Of a DNA stretch of 48,470 bases, positions 1 through 8,855 are shown in pieces. A model generated the notes under the pieces. The model made no database searches, had not been told where the DNA came from, and saw only the letters and a list, made by a program, of their open reading frames with translations. Positions within the stretch are counted from its first letter, which is position 1. Each line of letters opens with the position of its first letter. Source of the DNA: Gammaproteobacteria bacterium (GTDB lineage: Bacteria > Pseudomonadota > Gammaproteobacteria > Chromatiales > Chromatiaceae); assembly GCA_024206335.1 (NCBI GenBank), contig JAAGZL010000396.1, forward strand, positions 1 through 48,470, in the 5' to 3' direction. A program made the position numbers and the translations under genes.

Positions 1-876
1 CATGGCATCGGTGCCTGTGGTGCTGCTCTCACTCTCTGTCTTGGGTAATACGAACCTGCCAGCTACAACAAAATAGATAACTCCTGTCGCGATTAGCGCC
101 ACACCTACAGGTGTTACCGAGAACAGCCCCCATGCTTCCATTTGTTGCTCGGTGGGTAGTGCCTTGTTTGAGGTGAGAATCAGATCGTTAAGTAGAATTA
201 GCGGGCTGGAACCTACCATGGTCATGGTGCCACCAAGGATTGCAGTAAAGCCCATAGGCATCAGTAGGCGCGACATGGGCAAACCAGAGCGGGCGGAGAT
301 ACGCGAGACAACCGGAAGGAAAAGTGCTGCGGCCCCAACGTTCTGCATAAATGATGAGATAAAGCCCACTGTAGCAGAGATGATGGGTATGATGCGTCCT
401 TCAGTGGTGCCGCCAACCTTTAGAATAAAAGCCGCTACCTTGCTCATGATGCCAGTCTTATCAAGACCGGCTCCGATGATCATGACCGCAATGATGGACA
501 TTACTGCATTAGAAGAGAAGCCATCGAACAGGTGGTTATTATCAACCAGGCCCGCTTCCAAGCCCATGAAGGGTGCTAGCAGTGATGTTAATCCAAGTAG
601 TACCATTATCGTTGCCGCTGCAACATCAACACTTACTACTTCAAATGCAAATAGGTAGATAGTCAGAACCAGAATGGCGCTGACCCAGGCTATTTCGATG
701 GTAGGTACGACAGAGGCCAGTAATAACGCCAGTCCAGCAAATATGACCGCCGTAATAACCTGGTTTTGGGAGATTATTCCTGGCGTTGCGGTTGTTTGCT
801 CTTCATCGGCAGGTTTGTTTAATCGGTTCTCATTGGAAAGTGCTTCATTCATAGGAAGCGTGTGCGTATATTTCAT
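1..876 (-). CDS. SLC13/DASS-type anion permease (N-terminal part, runs off window)
   Basis: An open minus-strand frame begins at ATG 876 and stays open for 292 codons to the window edge, so the C-terminal part lies outside. After a polar stretch of about 35 residues the protein is a series of hydrophobic helices. It carries SLC13/ArsB-CitMHS-like segments such as NVGAAALFLPV and GGTMTMVGSSPLILL, the latter resembling the Gly/Thr/Ser-rich substrate- and sodium-binding loops of the family. The expected role is sodium-coupled inner-membrane uptake of a dicarboxylate, sulfate or similar anion; the substrate cannot be told from this part. It lies 100 bp downstream of a stress-protein-like gene on the same strand, probably in one operon behind the sigma-54 promoter at 1577-1593. 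A second in-frame ATG at 852 is possible; neither start has a clear ribosome site. The open frame on the opposite strand is a shadow. Confidence 0.8.
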   Translation of the reverse strand, partial: MKYTHTLPMNEALSNENRLNKPADEEQTTATPGIISQNQVITAVIFAGLALLLASVVPTIEIAWVSAILVLTIYLFAFEVVSVDVAAATIMVLLGLTSLLAPFMGLEAGLVDNNHLFDGFSSNAVMSIIAVMIIGAGLDKTGIMSKVAAFILKVGGTTEGRIIPIISATVGFISSFMQNVGAAALFLPVVSRISARSGLPMSRLLMPMGFTAILGGTMTMVGSSPLILLNDLILTSNKALPTEQQMEAWGLFSVTPVGVALIATGVIYFVVAGRFVLPKTESESSTTGTDAM

Positions 877-976
877 GGGTATCCATTTGCCACTTATTTC
901 ACCACTGTGTGTAGTGGCTGTAGGGGGCGCGTTTGGTGTTGTCCAATTTTAATTACAGTGATCACATGACTGCAGC

Positions 977-1531
977 TTAGGCTGCAGATTGATTGCCTGG
1001 CCGAACTGAGGAGTGGTCTTCAATAAGCACCAGTGGGACAGGTATGCGTCCTCCGCGCTTGGGTATTACCTCCTCAATGAGTTTTTTTGCGGTGGTGTCA
1101 TCTGGCATTGCTACCAGGAAAATCAGGGCGGGGTGGTTATAGATGTATTCAATTATTCCGTCGGACGGTTGGGTGCCAAGTTGAATGCAGTTGTAGTCAA
1201 GGCCGGCCGATCGAATATGTGTTTCCAGCGTGGCGATGTTTTCAGTATCAATGGTGCCGTGTAGAAGCAGATCGATCTTTGCACCCTGTCGTGAGCAGGT
1301 TTCAATTGCATAGTCTAGGGGGGCGCCCGCACCCCTGCCGTCACTGATTAGGGCAATACGGTGAGTGGCTGGCTTATTCACTATGCTGTGGGTGGGTGTG
1401 GTGGGCTTTTTCCTGTTTTTTGCTCCTATTCCAAGCGTTCTCATCTTATCGTGCATGGATAGAAATTCCCCGGCATCCTGGTAGGCCAGGCCGGTTAAGA
1501 TTCGCTTAAGGTCGTCACTGAGGCTTGTCAT
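977..1531 (-). CDS. Universal-stress-protein-like small protein (184 aa)
   Basis: The N-terminal 50 residues are charged. The rest, from about residue 56 (HRIALISDGRGAGAPLDYA), has an alternating beta-alpha pattern. It resembles one UspA-like or Rossmann-type domain: a hydrophobic strand, a helix starting PLDYAIETCSRQGAKIDLLLHG, and a second strand near LIFLVAMPDD. The ATP-binding signature of classical UspA proteins (G-x2-G-x9-G-S/T) is not evident, so nucleotide binding is doubtful. It is the first gene of the unit leading to the SLC13-type permease, with the predicted sigma-54 start about 36 nt ahead of its ATG. This makes it plausible that it modulates or accompanies that transporter. Family assignment is moderate and function unknown. 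Confidence 0.65.
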   Translation of the reverse strand: MTSLSDDLKRILTGLAYQDAGEFLSMHDKMRTLGIGAKNRKKPTTPTHSIVNKPATHRIALISDGRGAGAPLDYAIETCSRQGAKIDLLLHGTIDTENIATLETHIRSAGLDYNCIQLGTQPSDGIIEYIYNHPALIFLVAMPDDTTAKKLIEEVIPKRGGRIPVPLVLIEDHSSVRPGNQSAA

Positions 1532-1576
1532 GTCAATAATTCAGAATATTAGTTTCAACTGTTGTTGTGGCTAGTA

Positions 1577-1593
1577 TTGCAACGCCTGTGCCA
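1577..1593 (-). promoter_or_regulatory. Sigma-54 promoter of the stress-protein/SLC13 unit
   Basis: The minus strand reads TGGCACAGGCGTTGCAA. This matches TGGCAC-N5-TTGCA with the required 12-bp spacing between the GG and GC elements. The predicted start is near 1567, giving a leader of about 36 nt before the ATG at 1531. The divergent neighbour is an NtrC-family activator, the class that such promoters require. Confidence 0.75.
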
Positions 1594-1654
1594 GGTTTGA
1601 TGGCGTGTAACTTGTTGATTTTGCGTGCGGCATAATCGATCCAGCTGCTGCTGA

Positions 1655-1671
1655 TGTTGCATTATGAAACA
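1655..1671. promoter_or_regulatory. Palindromic activator-site candidate 1
   Basis: TGTTGCAT-T-ATGAAACA is a 17-bp palindrome with one mismatched pair. It shares its layout with the site at 1736-1752, and both are followed by GT. It is centred about 96 bp upstream of the minus-strand sigma-54 start, a usual distance for NtrC-family enhancer sites. The binding protein is inferred. Confidence 0.5.
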
Positions 1672-1735
1672 GTCGTCAATGGGCGCATGGGCTCAATAGG
1701 CTGAAAATGCGCCACGAGGCTAAATCTGCTACCAT

Positions 1736-1752
1736 TGTTTCAATTTGAAACA
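1736..1752. promoter_or_regulatory. Palindromic activator-site candidate 2 (perfect)
   Basis: TGTTTCAA-T-TTGAAACA is a perfect 8+1+8 palindrome ending three bases before the kinase start codon. Its centre is 81 bp from the first palindrome and about 177 bp upstream of the minus-strand sigma-54 start. Its place at the kinase start suggests feedback on the two-component genes as well as activation of the divergent operon. Confidence 0.55.
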
Positions 1753-1754
1753 GT

Positions 1755-3262
1755 ATGTTGCATTTTGTTATGGGTTCTTTTTTTGATCTAGGCAGTTTAC
1801 GGGGCAAAATTACCAGTGCGTATATCGTGCTGGTAATTGGAATCGTGGCACTTGGCATCATCGCCTTTCTGGATCTGTTGTTTCTTGAGCGGCAGGTGAC
1901 GGAAGGTGAGGTAGTTTCTGATTTGAAGGATGCAGTTCTTGAAATGCGTCGTGAAGAAAAGAATCTGTTTCTCTACACGGATGACGAGGCACTGTCCAGG
2001 GCGGACGAATATGCGATGGCCTCTCTTAATATTCTGCAGAAATACAATGCGGCCCTGGACGCGATTGTATACGATTCCGAGTTATCGTTAACGGTTCGGG
2101 TACTGCATGATTACCGAGTCCTGTTGGGGCGTTGGGAGTTAGCATCGGTTGGTGATCAGGAGCGATTGCGAGATGAGATAAGAGCCCTCGGGCACCAAAT
2201 CTATCTCTCTGTTGACTTACTGGCTAAGCAAGAACGGCGGATGCTGGAGAGTGCTGTTCAGGAGTCTCAGTGGTTTTTGTTGGTGTTTCTGCCCATTATC
2301 GGTTTTGCTATTTATATAGTTGGGCGCCAACTTAAACGTGTGGCAGTCACCCCGCTTAAGCAATTGGAGTCCCAGCTGGTGTCAATTGCCAAGGGGCGCT
2401 TCAATCATCTGGATCCCCCGTCCAGTGATCGTGAGTTTATGACCTTTACCGATGCCTTTAATGAGATGTTGAAAGAGTTGGAGGTCCGTCAGAGGCGTAT
2501 GTTGCAGTCTGAGAAGCTGGCGTCACTGGGCATCTTGGCATCCGGTGTGGCCCATGAGTTGAATAATCCACTCTCAAATATATCTTCGTCCTGCCAACTG
2601 TTGATGGAAGAGCTGGCCGATGGCGATTTGGATCAGCTCAATACCTGGCTGAAGCAGATTGACAGTGAAACTGAGCGTGGGCGTAACATTGTTCGAACCC
2701 TGCTCGATTTTGGCAGTCAGCGTGTTTTTCAGAAGAGCCGGATGGGGTTGTTGAAGCTTGTTGATGAGACTCAAATCATTATTGGAAAAACCCTACGGCA
2801 AAGTTCAGCGAAGTTAACGGTCAATATTCCAGCTGACCTTATGTTGAAGGTAGATAAGCAGCGTATTCAACAGCTGTTTATAAATCTGATTCAAAATGCC
2901 ATGCATGCAGCAAAACCGGGGGTGCAGGTGAATATTCACGCCATGTTGTGTGAACAAGGTGTTTCTGTGATTCCCGATGGGGCCGAAGTAGCAGGTAACC
3001 TCAAATGCATTACAGATTATGCTGGTCCCTTTGTCAGGATATTGGTCTCCGACGATGGACCCGGTATACCTGTAGAAAATCTCTCTAAGGTCTTTGATCC
3101 ATTTTTACCACCAGCGACCCTGGTCAAGGTGTAGGGCTTGGGCTGTTCATTGTGCAAGAAATTGTGCGTGAACATGATGGCTGTCTCGCTATTGCTTCTC
3201 GGCCGGGAGAAGGCACGCAAGTCATTGTGCTGCTTCCTGGTGAGGAGTTGAATCGTGGCTGA
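1755..3262 (+). pseudogene. Membrane sensor histidine kinase with HAMP domain, frameshifted near its end
   Basis: The first reading frame runs 1755-3134 (459 aa). It shows a membrane helix at about residues 21-44, a periplasmic sensor region rich in helix to about 170, a second helix at 172-189, and HAMP at about 190-243. The H-box GVAHELNNPLSNI has His267. The N-box lies near 377-382 and the G1 box is SDDGPGIP. At DPF (about 450) the frame breaks: one base is missing at or beside the T5 run 3102-3106. The +1-shifted frame continues with TTSDPGQGVGLGLF and the rest of the ATPase domain to the TGA at 3260-3262. The repaired protein would be about 502 aa. The repaired stop overlaps the regulator start by 8 bases, as in an intact operon, so a sequencing or very recent error is more likely than old decay. 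ZraS/AtoS-like in type; the signal is unknown. Confidence 0.8.
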
Positions 3263-4637
3263 AGTATCGTCCGAGATTGGTCGGGTCTTGATTGTCGATG
3301 ATGAGGCCACTGCCGTTGATAATCTGGCCCATGTATGTCGTAAGGAGGGTTATGCGGTCACCACGCGAACGAGTGGTGCAGGCGCCATAGAGGCGCTGAA
3401 GAAAATGCGTTTTGATGTCATTCTAACCGATCTCAGAATGGAGAAGGTGGACGGTATGGCTGTACTGCGTCGGGCCAAGGATCTGGATCCGGAAACTGCC
3501 GTGGTCCTGATAACGGGCTTTGCCACACTGGATTCTGCCGTCGAAGCAATGAAAGCGGGGGCATTTCACTACATTGCAAAACCCTTTCGCCTGGATGAAG
3601 TGCGTGAAGTTGTGCGTAATGCGCTTGAGTTTGTTCGCCTGAAACGGGAAAACCGGGAGTTAAGGACGCAGCTGAGCGATAGCCGGAATGAGCCTTCTAT
3701 CATTACCCAGGATGCAATCATGCAGCGTCTGCTGGAGATGACGCGGCAAATTGCTCCCACCGATACAAACGTGCTGATTACCGGGGAGAGTGGCACCGGT
3801 AAGGAGCTGTTGGCGCGCTTCATCCATACCCAAAGTACCCGAAGTAAAAATGCTTTTCAGGCGGTCAACTGTGGTGCCTTGCAGGAGGATCTGCTGGCCA
3901 ATGAACTCTTCGGTCATGAGAAAGGGGCCTACACCGGGGCTACTGAGGCAAGAGTAGGGCTTATCGAGGCGGCAAACGGGGGCACCCTATTTCTGGACGA
4001 GATTGCGGAGATGTCCCTCGGAATGCAGGTGAAGTTGCTGCGCGTTATTCAGGAGCGAGAAATCCAGCGCCTGGGATCTACGCAGGCAATTCCTGTGGAT
4101 ATTCGCCTGATTACCGCGACGCATCGTGATCTACTCGATGAGGTCGCAGCTGGTCGTTTTCGACAGGATCTCTATTACCGGCTTGATGTGGTAGGGCTGC
4201 ACCTGCCTCCTCTGGCGGATCGTCGGGATGATATTCCACTTCTGGCATTCTACTTCTTGCGTAAACACGCAGTGCGAATGGGACGCACCGTGGTTGATAT
4301 AGATCCAACGGCGATGGCGGCACTGCTTGACTATGGCTATCCCGGAAATATCCGTGAGCTTGAAAATATCATGGAGCGTGCAGTAACCCTGGCTCAGGAA
4401 GAGCAACTGACCATGGCGAATTTGCCGCCTATCTTGGTGGAGCAGGCGGTGCATGTGGTGCGTGAAGAGGCTGGACGCCTGCCAACCTTGGTCGAGCGGG
4501 AGGTGGACTATATCCGCTACGTATTAGACCGCAGTGGACAGAATCGCACGCAGGCAGCGAAGATCCTTGGTATTGACCGTGTCTCCCTGTGGCGGAAGTT
4601 AAAGAAATATGGCATGGAAGAAGAGCAGTCCACCTGA
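3255..4637 (+). CDS. NtrC-family sigma-54 response regulator
   Basis: The 460-aa protein has a receiver domain (about 8-125; phosphoacceptor Asp59 in VILTDLRM, Lys109 in IAKPF). The AAA+ sigma-54 interaction domain follows (about 150-385), with Walker A GESGTGKE at 177-184 and the sigma-54 contact loop at 224-229. The loop reads GAYTGA rather than GAFTGA, a conservative F-to-Y change. Walker B is GGTLFLDEIAEM, and a Fis-type helix-turn-helix ends the protein (about 420-456). The start is GTG 3255, overlapping the repaired kinase end. It should be phosphorylated by the upstream kinase and open the divergent sigma-54 promoter at 1577-1593 by binding the two palindromes between them. The target assignment is inference from position. 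Confidence 0.93.
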   Translation: MAEVSSEIGRVLIVDDEATAVDNLAHVCRKEGYAVTTRTSGAGAIEALKKMRFDVILTDLRMEKVDGMAVLRRAKDLDPETAVVLITGFATLDSAVEAMKAGAFHYIAKPFRLDEVREVVRNALEFVRLKRENRELRTQLSDSRNEPSIITQDAIMQRLLEMTRQIAPTDTNVLITGESGTGKELLARFIHTQSTRSKNAFQAVNCGALQEDLLANELFGHEKGAYTGATEARVGLIEAANGGTLFLDEIAEMSLGMQVKLLRVIQEREIQRLGSTQAIPVDIRLITATHRDLLDEVAAGRFRQDLYYRLDVVGLHLPPLADRRDDIPLLAFYFLRKHAVRMGRTVVDIDPTAMAALLDYGYPGNIRELENIMERAVTLAQEEQLTMANLPPILVEQAVHVVREEAGRLPTLVEREVDYIRYVLDRSGQNRTQAAKILGIDRVSLWRKLKKYGMEEEQST

Positions 4638-4779
4638 TGGCTCACTAGGCCCATGCTTGACGGCCATCATATCGAGCAACGGCTGAACATGGCCGGTTAT
4701 GGTGCTGGTTGATAGATGGAATGGTTGTGTATCTTGCTGGATTTTGTCTATTTGAAGAGTTGGAGCGCCAGAGGTTGTC

Positions 4780-4800
4780 TAACTTCTCATATGGAAGTTA
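4780..4800. promoter_or_regulatory. Inverted repeat upstream of the CheY-like gene
   Basis: TAACTTC-N7-GAAGTTA is a perfect inverted repeat with 7-bp arms, 95 bp before the CheY-like ATG, in an otherwise featureless 257-bp gap. It could be an operator. No sigma-70 or sigma-54 promoter was convincingly seen beside it. Confidence 0.3.
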
Positions 4801-4894
4801 CTAGTCCATAATCAGTTCATAGGTTGCTTGGGTTCTGGGTTGAAATGGGCGCTGGCTGTAGTTGCAGGGCTATATATTACCGGGTTGGTTGCAT

Positions 4895-5302
4895 ATGCAA
4901 GAGTTAATGATATTGGTGGTTGATGATATGCGTTCCATGCGCGCCATCGTCAAAGGTGTTCTTCAGGATATGGGATTTGATCAGCTCATGGAGGCCGGTG
5001 ATGGTCAGGAGGCGCTGTCGGTGCTTCGCAGCCGGAGGGTTGATCTGGTGGTGTGTGATGTGGAGATGCCGAAGATGAGTGGCATCGAACTGTTGGATGA
5101 GGTAGATAAGGATGGGACGCTGAACTCTGTCCCCTTCATCATGCTGACCGCCATGAATCAGCGTGACAAGGTCCAGGAAATTCTGAAACACCAGGTGTTT
5201 GATTTTGTCCTGAAACCGATCAATCCCAAGATGCTAGAGGATCGGGTTCAGGCCTTTCTGGATAGTAGAGAACCGCAGGATATCCCCGATCTGGACGGTT
5301 AG
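4895..5302 (+). CDS. Single-domain CheY-like response regulator
   Basis: The 135-aa protein is one receiver domain: MILVVDDMRSMRA with the acidic pair, the phosphoacceptor in LVVCDVEMPKMSG, Thr in IMLTAMNQ, and Lys in VLKPINP. No output domain follows, so it would act by protein contact, as in chemotaxis or phosphorelay. The ATG at 4895 is preferred to the TTG at 4862, because receiver domains start a few residues before the first strand and the upstream 11 codons encode no receiver structure. It follows the NtrC-type regulator after 257 bp with its own putative operator. Cognate kinase unknown. Confidence 0.88.
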   Translation: MQELMILVVDDMRSMRAIVKGVLQDMGFDQLMEAGDGQEALSVLRSRRVDLVVCDVEMPKMSGIELLDEVDKDGTLNSVPFIMLTAMNQRDKVQEILKHQVFDFVLKPINPKMLEDRVQAFLDSREPQDIPDLDG

Positions 5303-5352
5303 GTGGCGGCTACCGCATGGCGCACTAGGCATCCGGGTGTGCCTGTCATGGG

Positions 5353-6183
5353 TCATTGGTCTATGCGTTTGGCAATTGTGGCCAATGCCTTTTGGTATAC
5401 GCCGGCGCTGTTCCATTCCTTGATGGCTGAATAGTTTGCTTGACCCTGCTGATAGCCTTTACCGCGCATCCAGCCGAAGGATGCAAGGAAGTTGGCGGTG
5501 GAGGCGAGTGCATCTGCTCTGGATCGAATCAGATCACGTCGTCCATCACCATCAAAGTCCACGGCAAATTTCAGATAGTTGGATGCCAGAAACTGAGTCT
5601 GTCCAATCTCGCCGGCCCAAGCACCTACCATCTGGTATGGCTCCATATCACCCTGTTGTACGATCTTTAGTGCGGCAATCAATTCCCGAGTGAAAAATGC
5701 AGAACGGCGGCAGTCGTAGGCCAGGGTGGCAAGGGAACGTATAACTTTCATCTTGCCGGTAAAACGTCCAAACCCGGATTCCATGCCCCAGATGGCGAGG
5801 ATGATGCCAGGGGGTACGCCATAATCGTGTTTAATTCGGTTGAGTAGTTTTGCATTATCTTTTTTTAGTTTGCGCCCCTTTTTTATGATGTAATCTGCCC
5901 CGCGTTTTTTCATGAACTGGTCAAATGAAAGCTTGAAGCTTTTCTGGTTGCGGTCCAGGCGGGTAACTCTGGTGTTGTAGGATATGTCATCCAGCGCATC
6001 GTCTAGGATTCTTCTGTTAATGCCAAGATCAATGGCCTCTTGTTTGAAGGCATCTCTCCAGGCTCTGAAGCCGCCTGCGTCACTCCCGCAGAGCGAGGTG
6101 GATTTAGGTGCGCCTATACAAAATGTTGGCATGGCCAAGATGAGTATCGCAATAAATACAAGAGGTGTGGTCAGTTTTTGCAT
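5353..6183 (-). CDS. MltB-type lytic murein transglycosylase
   Basis: The predicted exported protein of 276 aa begins with a signal peptide (MQKLTTPLVFIAILILAMP) and then carries an SLT_2/MltB domain. The catalytic glutamate is in AIWGMESGFGRFTG (Glu135 from this start). The family signature GEIGQTQFLASNYLKFAVD is present, followed by ASTANFLASFGW. It cleaves the MurNAc-GlcNAc bond of peptidoglycan to give 1,6-anhydro ends in the periplasm. The start at ATG 6183 is chosen because GGGAG lies 5 nt ahead; a TTG four codons upstream is weaker. No lipobox is seen, so it is probably soluble, and it lacks a C-terminal peptidoglycan-binding domain. It is convergent with the CheY-like gene. Confidence 0.88.
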   Translation of the reverse strand: MQKLTTPLVFIAILILAMPTFCIGAPKSTSLCGSDAGGFRAWRDAFKQEAIDLGINRRILDDALDDISYNTRVTRLDRNQKSFKLSFDQFMKKRGADYIIKKGRKLKKDNAKLLNRIKHDYGVPPGIILAIWGMESGFGRFTGKMKVIRSLATLAYDCRRSAFFTRELIAALKIVQQGDMEPYQMVGAWAGEIGQTQFLASNYLKFAVDFDGDGRRDLIRSRADALASTANFLASFGWMRGKGYQQGQANYSAIKEWNSAGVYQKALATIAKRIDQ

Positions 6184-6295
6184 AGGGTCTCCCAAGGCAG
6201 ACCTGCTGTTTGTTTCTGTTGAGAATGTTTATGGTTCCATGTTGGTTTAGTATAACACCGTTGTTTAGGGCAATGATCTGTGCCTGATAGTATTC

Positions 6296-7408
6296 TCACT
6301 GTGATGAACAGGTCTGATTACGTCCATGGCGTTTGGCTTTATACATGGCGTTGTCTGCCAACTTGATCAGATCTTTACTTTGTATTGTCTCTTCTGTGCG
6401 ACTGGCTACGCCTAGACTAATGCTGCCATGCCAATAATCACCACCAACACTTACTTTTATTTCAGAAACAGATTTACGTGCAAGCTCTGCTATATGCAGT
6501 GCGCCATCAAGTGGGGTGTTGAGGCATAAAACCATAAACTCATCGCCGCCCATGCGGCAGACAATGTCGTCTGTTCTAAAAGCGTTTACCAGTTGATTGG
6601 ATAGTGCTTTCAGTACTTCGTCCCCTGCATCATGTCCATGGGTGTCATTTATCGCCTTGAATCCATCAGCATCTATCATAATCAGAGATAAAGGGCTTTT
6701 GTGTTTGGTTGAAAACTGCCAAGCGCTGTCCAGGCTTTGCATGGCATGTCGGCGATTTGGGAGTGTAGTGAGCAGGTCGGTTAAGGCCATCTGTTCCAGA
6801 TCTCGGTTGGCATTTACCAACTCTTTAGTGCGTTCTCTAACATTCTGTTCTAGTGTCTGGTTGAGCTCGGTCAGTGCCTGGTTTCGTTCAGAAACCTGTT
6901 TGAACAGGCCGTTAAGTGCAGTCAGTAGAGGTTCTGTCGCGCTATCATGGAATTGTTTTGTTGCAAGGTATGCGTCGGTAGCATCCATGCCATGTTTGAT
7001 GTTGCTGATCTGTTTGGCCAGAGACTGGTCGGTTCCGAGTATGTGATAGGTCAGCCAATGGGTAAGAAATTCCAGCAGTGATGCTGCAGAGTCCCTGATG
7101 CTATCAGATTGTTGTGAGGACATCATGCTGACGTCTTTCATGAATTGCTTATGATCGTTGCAGTGATGGGTGATGTGGTGCGGATCAACCTTTGCCTCAT
7201 ACATCATCTGTTCTTCGGTTTGGAAGTGGTATCTGATGTAATCATCCAACTCGCCGATGAGCTTGTCAAAGCTTGCTTGTGGTATGGAATCACCGGTTGC
7301 TATCAGGGTGCCAAAATTATTGATCATTTCGACTAGCTTTTTGTGCTGATTGTCTACAGCAGTCAGGCCGGTTATAAAGTGATTGTCCCAGAGGAATGGT
7401 TTAACCAT
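6296..7408 (-). CDS. Hemerythrin-diguanylate cyclase fusion
   Basis: The 370-aa protein has an N-terminal bacteriohemerythrin domain (about 1-135) with the diiron ligands: VDNQHKKL, the HFQTEEQMM helix, HHITHHCNDHKQF, and HWLTYHILGTDQ. A coiled-coil linker follows (about 165-210, rich in Leu/Glu/Asn), then a GGDEF domain (about 210-365). The substrate-site motif MGGDEF is intact. No membrane segment is predicted, so it is a cytosolic O2- or redox-responsive producer of cyclic di-GMP. An RxxD product-inhibition site was not clearly identified five residues upstream of the active site. It reads in the same direction as the transglycosylase gene, 112 bp upstream of it. Confidence 0.93.
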   Translation of the reverse strand: MVKPFLWDNHFITGLTAVDNQHKKLVEMINNFGTLIATGDSIPQASFDKLIGELDDYIRYHFQTEEQMMYEAKVDPHHITHHCNDHKQFMKDVSMMSSQQSDSIRDSAASLLEFLTHWLTYHILGTDQSLAKQISNIKHGMDATDAYLATKQFHDSATEPLLTALNGLFKQVSERNQALTELNQTLEQNVRERTKELVNANRDLEQMALTDLLTTLPNRRHAMQSLDSAWQFSTKHKSPLSLIMIDADGFKAINDTHGHDAGDEVLKALSNQLVNAFRTDDIVCRMGGDEFMVLCLNTPLDGALHIAELARKSVSEIKVSVGGDYWHGSISLGVASRTEETIQSKDLIKLADNAMYKAKRHGRNQTCSSQ

Positions 7409-7670
7409 GAAAAATACCAGTTTGTTATTTGGATTTCTGTAGCTTGTTGATCATCCCTGGGTTTGTTCTGTGTTTACGGTTTAAATTCATTGCAGTTAGA
7501 ATATTTGACCTAATTTATTTAGACTCTCTTGACAGTATAGGTTGTATATTCTGTGTGGTTTTATACTACGCCTTTGGTGGTGGTGGCGGCTGTCTGTTGT
7601 ATTTGCCGACTCATGTGTCGGTTTTGTAATTCCTATTACGTAAGCCTCAAGTTATATGGTGTTGATGTGG

Positions 7671-8855
7671 TTATACCAGTGAGAGCAGGGTGCCGACCAG
7701 GAGATCTGGGTCGTAGTAGGGTGTGCTCTGTTCAGTGATGAGGGTGGTATCGATGAGCTTAATCCCAAGCTTATCCATGCGACTTTTGGATACTGCCGAT
7801 GCATAGTTGCCGTTGCTGCTGTCCATAAGTACATGGTTTAGTAGCTGGCTGCTGGGGCAGTCCTGATTGGTGCCAAGCTTCAGGTAGTGCAGCAACACCT
7901 CAATCGATCTCTCTGTTGACAGGCCAAACTGTTCTGGGTCATGACCCAGGCATGGTACAAACACTTTGGGTGCCGGGTTTCTGGAGATGGCCTGGCAAAC
8001 GCCTTTTGGCAGCAGATTGGCGATAATACTGGAGTATAAGCTTCCTGGAGGAAAGCAGATCAGGTCTGCATGGTCTATATACTTGCGGTTTTTTTTACTT
8101 ATCTCCGGGCGTGTTGGAATTAGTTGTTTGGCATCATTGGATAGGGTGATGTTTCTGATCGGTGAGCCTATCTGGGCAAATTCTTTCCCTGTCAGACGGT
8201 GTTGGCCAAAGATCTGGCTGCCATCCTCCAATTCGGCCATCAGGTGCAGGTTTTCGCTTACGGTGGTGCGAACAATACCCTTCGCTCCTACCAGCTTGGT
8301 AAATAGGAAGGTGGTCTGTTCCAACTCCCGGTTGTTATGCAGATAGCCTCCAGCCAGGATCAGATTGCCAATGCTGGCACCACGCAGGTCAAAATTTTCC
8401 GGCATAGAGCTCTGGAAGTGTCTGAGCTGACTGCATATGAGGTGGCGCATGGGGTCCGGTATTGACTTCACCATGGGGTTGCTACCATCGACCATGGAGT
8501 TCAGATTATTTACTAGCTCATCATGATGTCCATTTGCTGGCAGGCGATGGTTAAATAGACGGTAGACCTCTGGATGGCCAGTTATGTTCTCGTCGGCAAG
8601 GCTTATGAGGCGGCTGCGCAGGTCACCAACTGATGGCATGGAGAAGGCATGGCGCAGGGCGGCAGAGCTGCCGCCTGAGTCGAAGGGGGTGACCATGTGG
8701 ATGGAGTTGTGGCTGTACAACTTCAGGGTGCGGCTTATCTCTTTTAGGGCTGATCCACCACTAAAAAATAGTAGAGACGGCCCCAGTTCCGGGTTTTTGC
8801 GACAGTTTTCTAGAAACACGGGGTTGAGTAGCTCTGCGGTGTAGTTTGTTATCAT
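7671..8855 (-). CDS. CofD/YvcK-like protein (GAK-system type)
   Basis: The 394-aa protein has the CofD fold signatures: LLFFSGGSALKEISRTL at about 28-44, and the loop VTPFDSGGSSAALRHAF at about 55-71. The region DLRSRLISLADEN follows, with LILAGGYLHNNRELE in the middle and ADLICFPPGSLYSSIIANLL near 265. CofD makes F420 precursors, while YvcK relatives bind UDP-sugars and control cell-wall metabolism. The length and the GGS start resemble the CofD-like protein of the three-gene GAK systems. No other GAK or F420 gene is next to it, so the role is open. It diverges from sixA. Confidence 0.8.
   Translation of the reverse strand: MITNYTAELLNPVFLENCRKNPELGPSLLFFSGGSALKEISRTLKLYSHNSIHMVTPFDSGGSSAALRHAFSMPSVGDLRSRLISLADENITGHPEVYRLFNHRLPANGHHDELVNNLNSMVDGSNPMVKSIPDPMRHLICSQLRHFQSSMPENFDLRGASIGNLILAGGYLHNNRELEQTTFLFTKLVGAKGIVRTTVSENLHLMAELEDGSQIFGQHRLTGKEFAQIGSPIRNITLSNDAKQLIPTRPEISKKNRKYIDHADLICFPPGSLYSSIIANLLPKGVCQAISRNPAPKVFVPCLGHDPEQFGLSTERSIEVLLHYLKLGTNQDCPSSQLLNHVLMDSSNGNYASAVSKSRMDKLGIKLIDTTLITEQSTPYYDPDLLVGTLLSLV

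Noticed and set aside
152-952. Plus-strand open frames in the first kilobase
   Set aside because: The minus strand here is a continuous 292-codon permease frame with clear membrane helices; the plus frames are its shadows.
5319-5343. Bidirectional terminator between the CheY-like and transglycosylase genes
   Set aside because: GGCGCAC/GTGTGCC can pair only with a G-T and an 11-nt loop, with no T-run on either side; too weak.
7429-7738. Two short plus-strand frames after the hemerythrin gene start
   Set aside because: No ribosome site, no motif, low-complexity Val/Cys/Phe content; the 262-bp gap is treated as non-coding.
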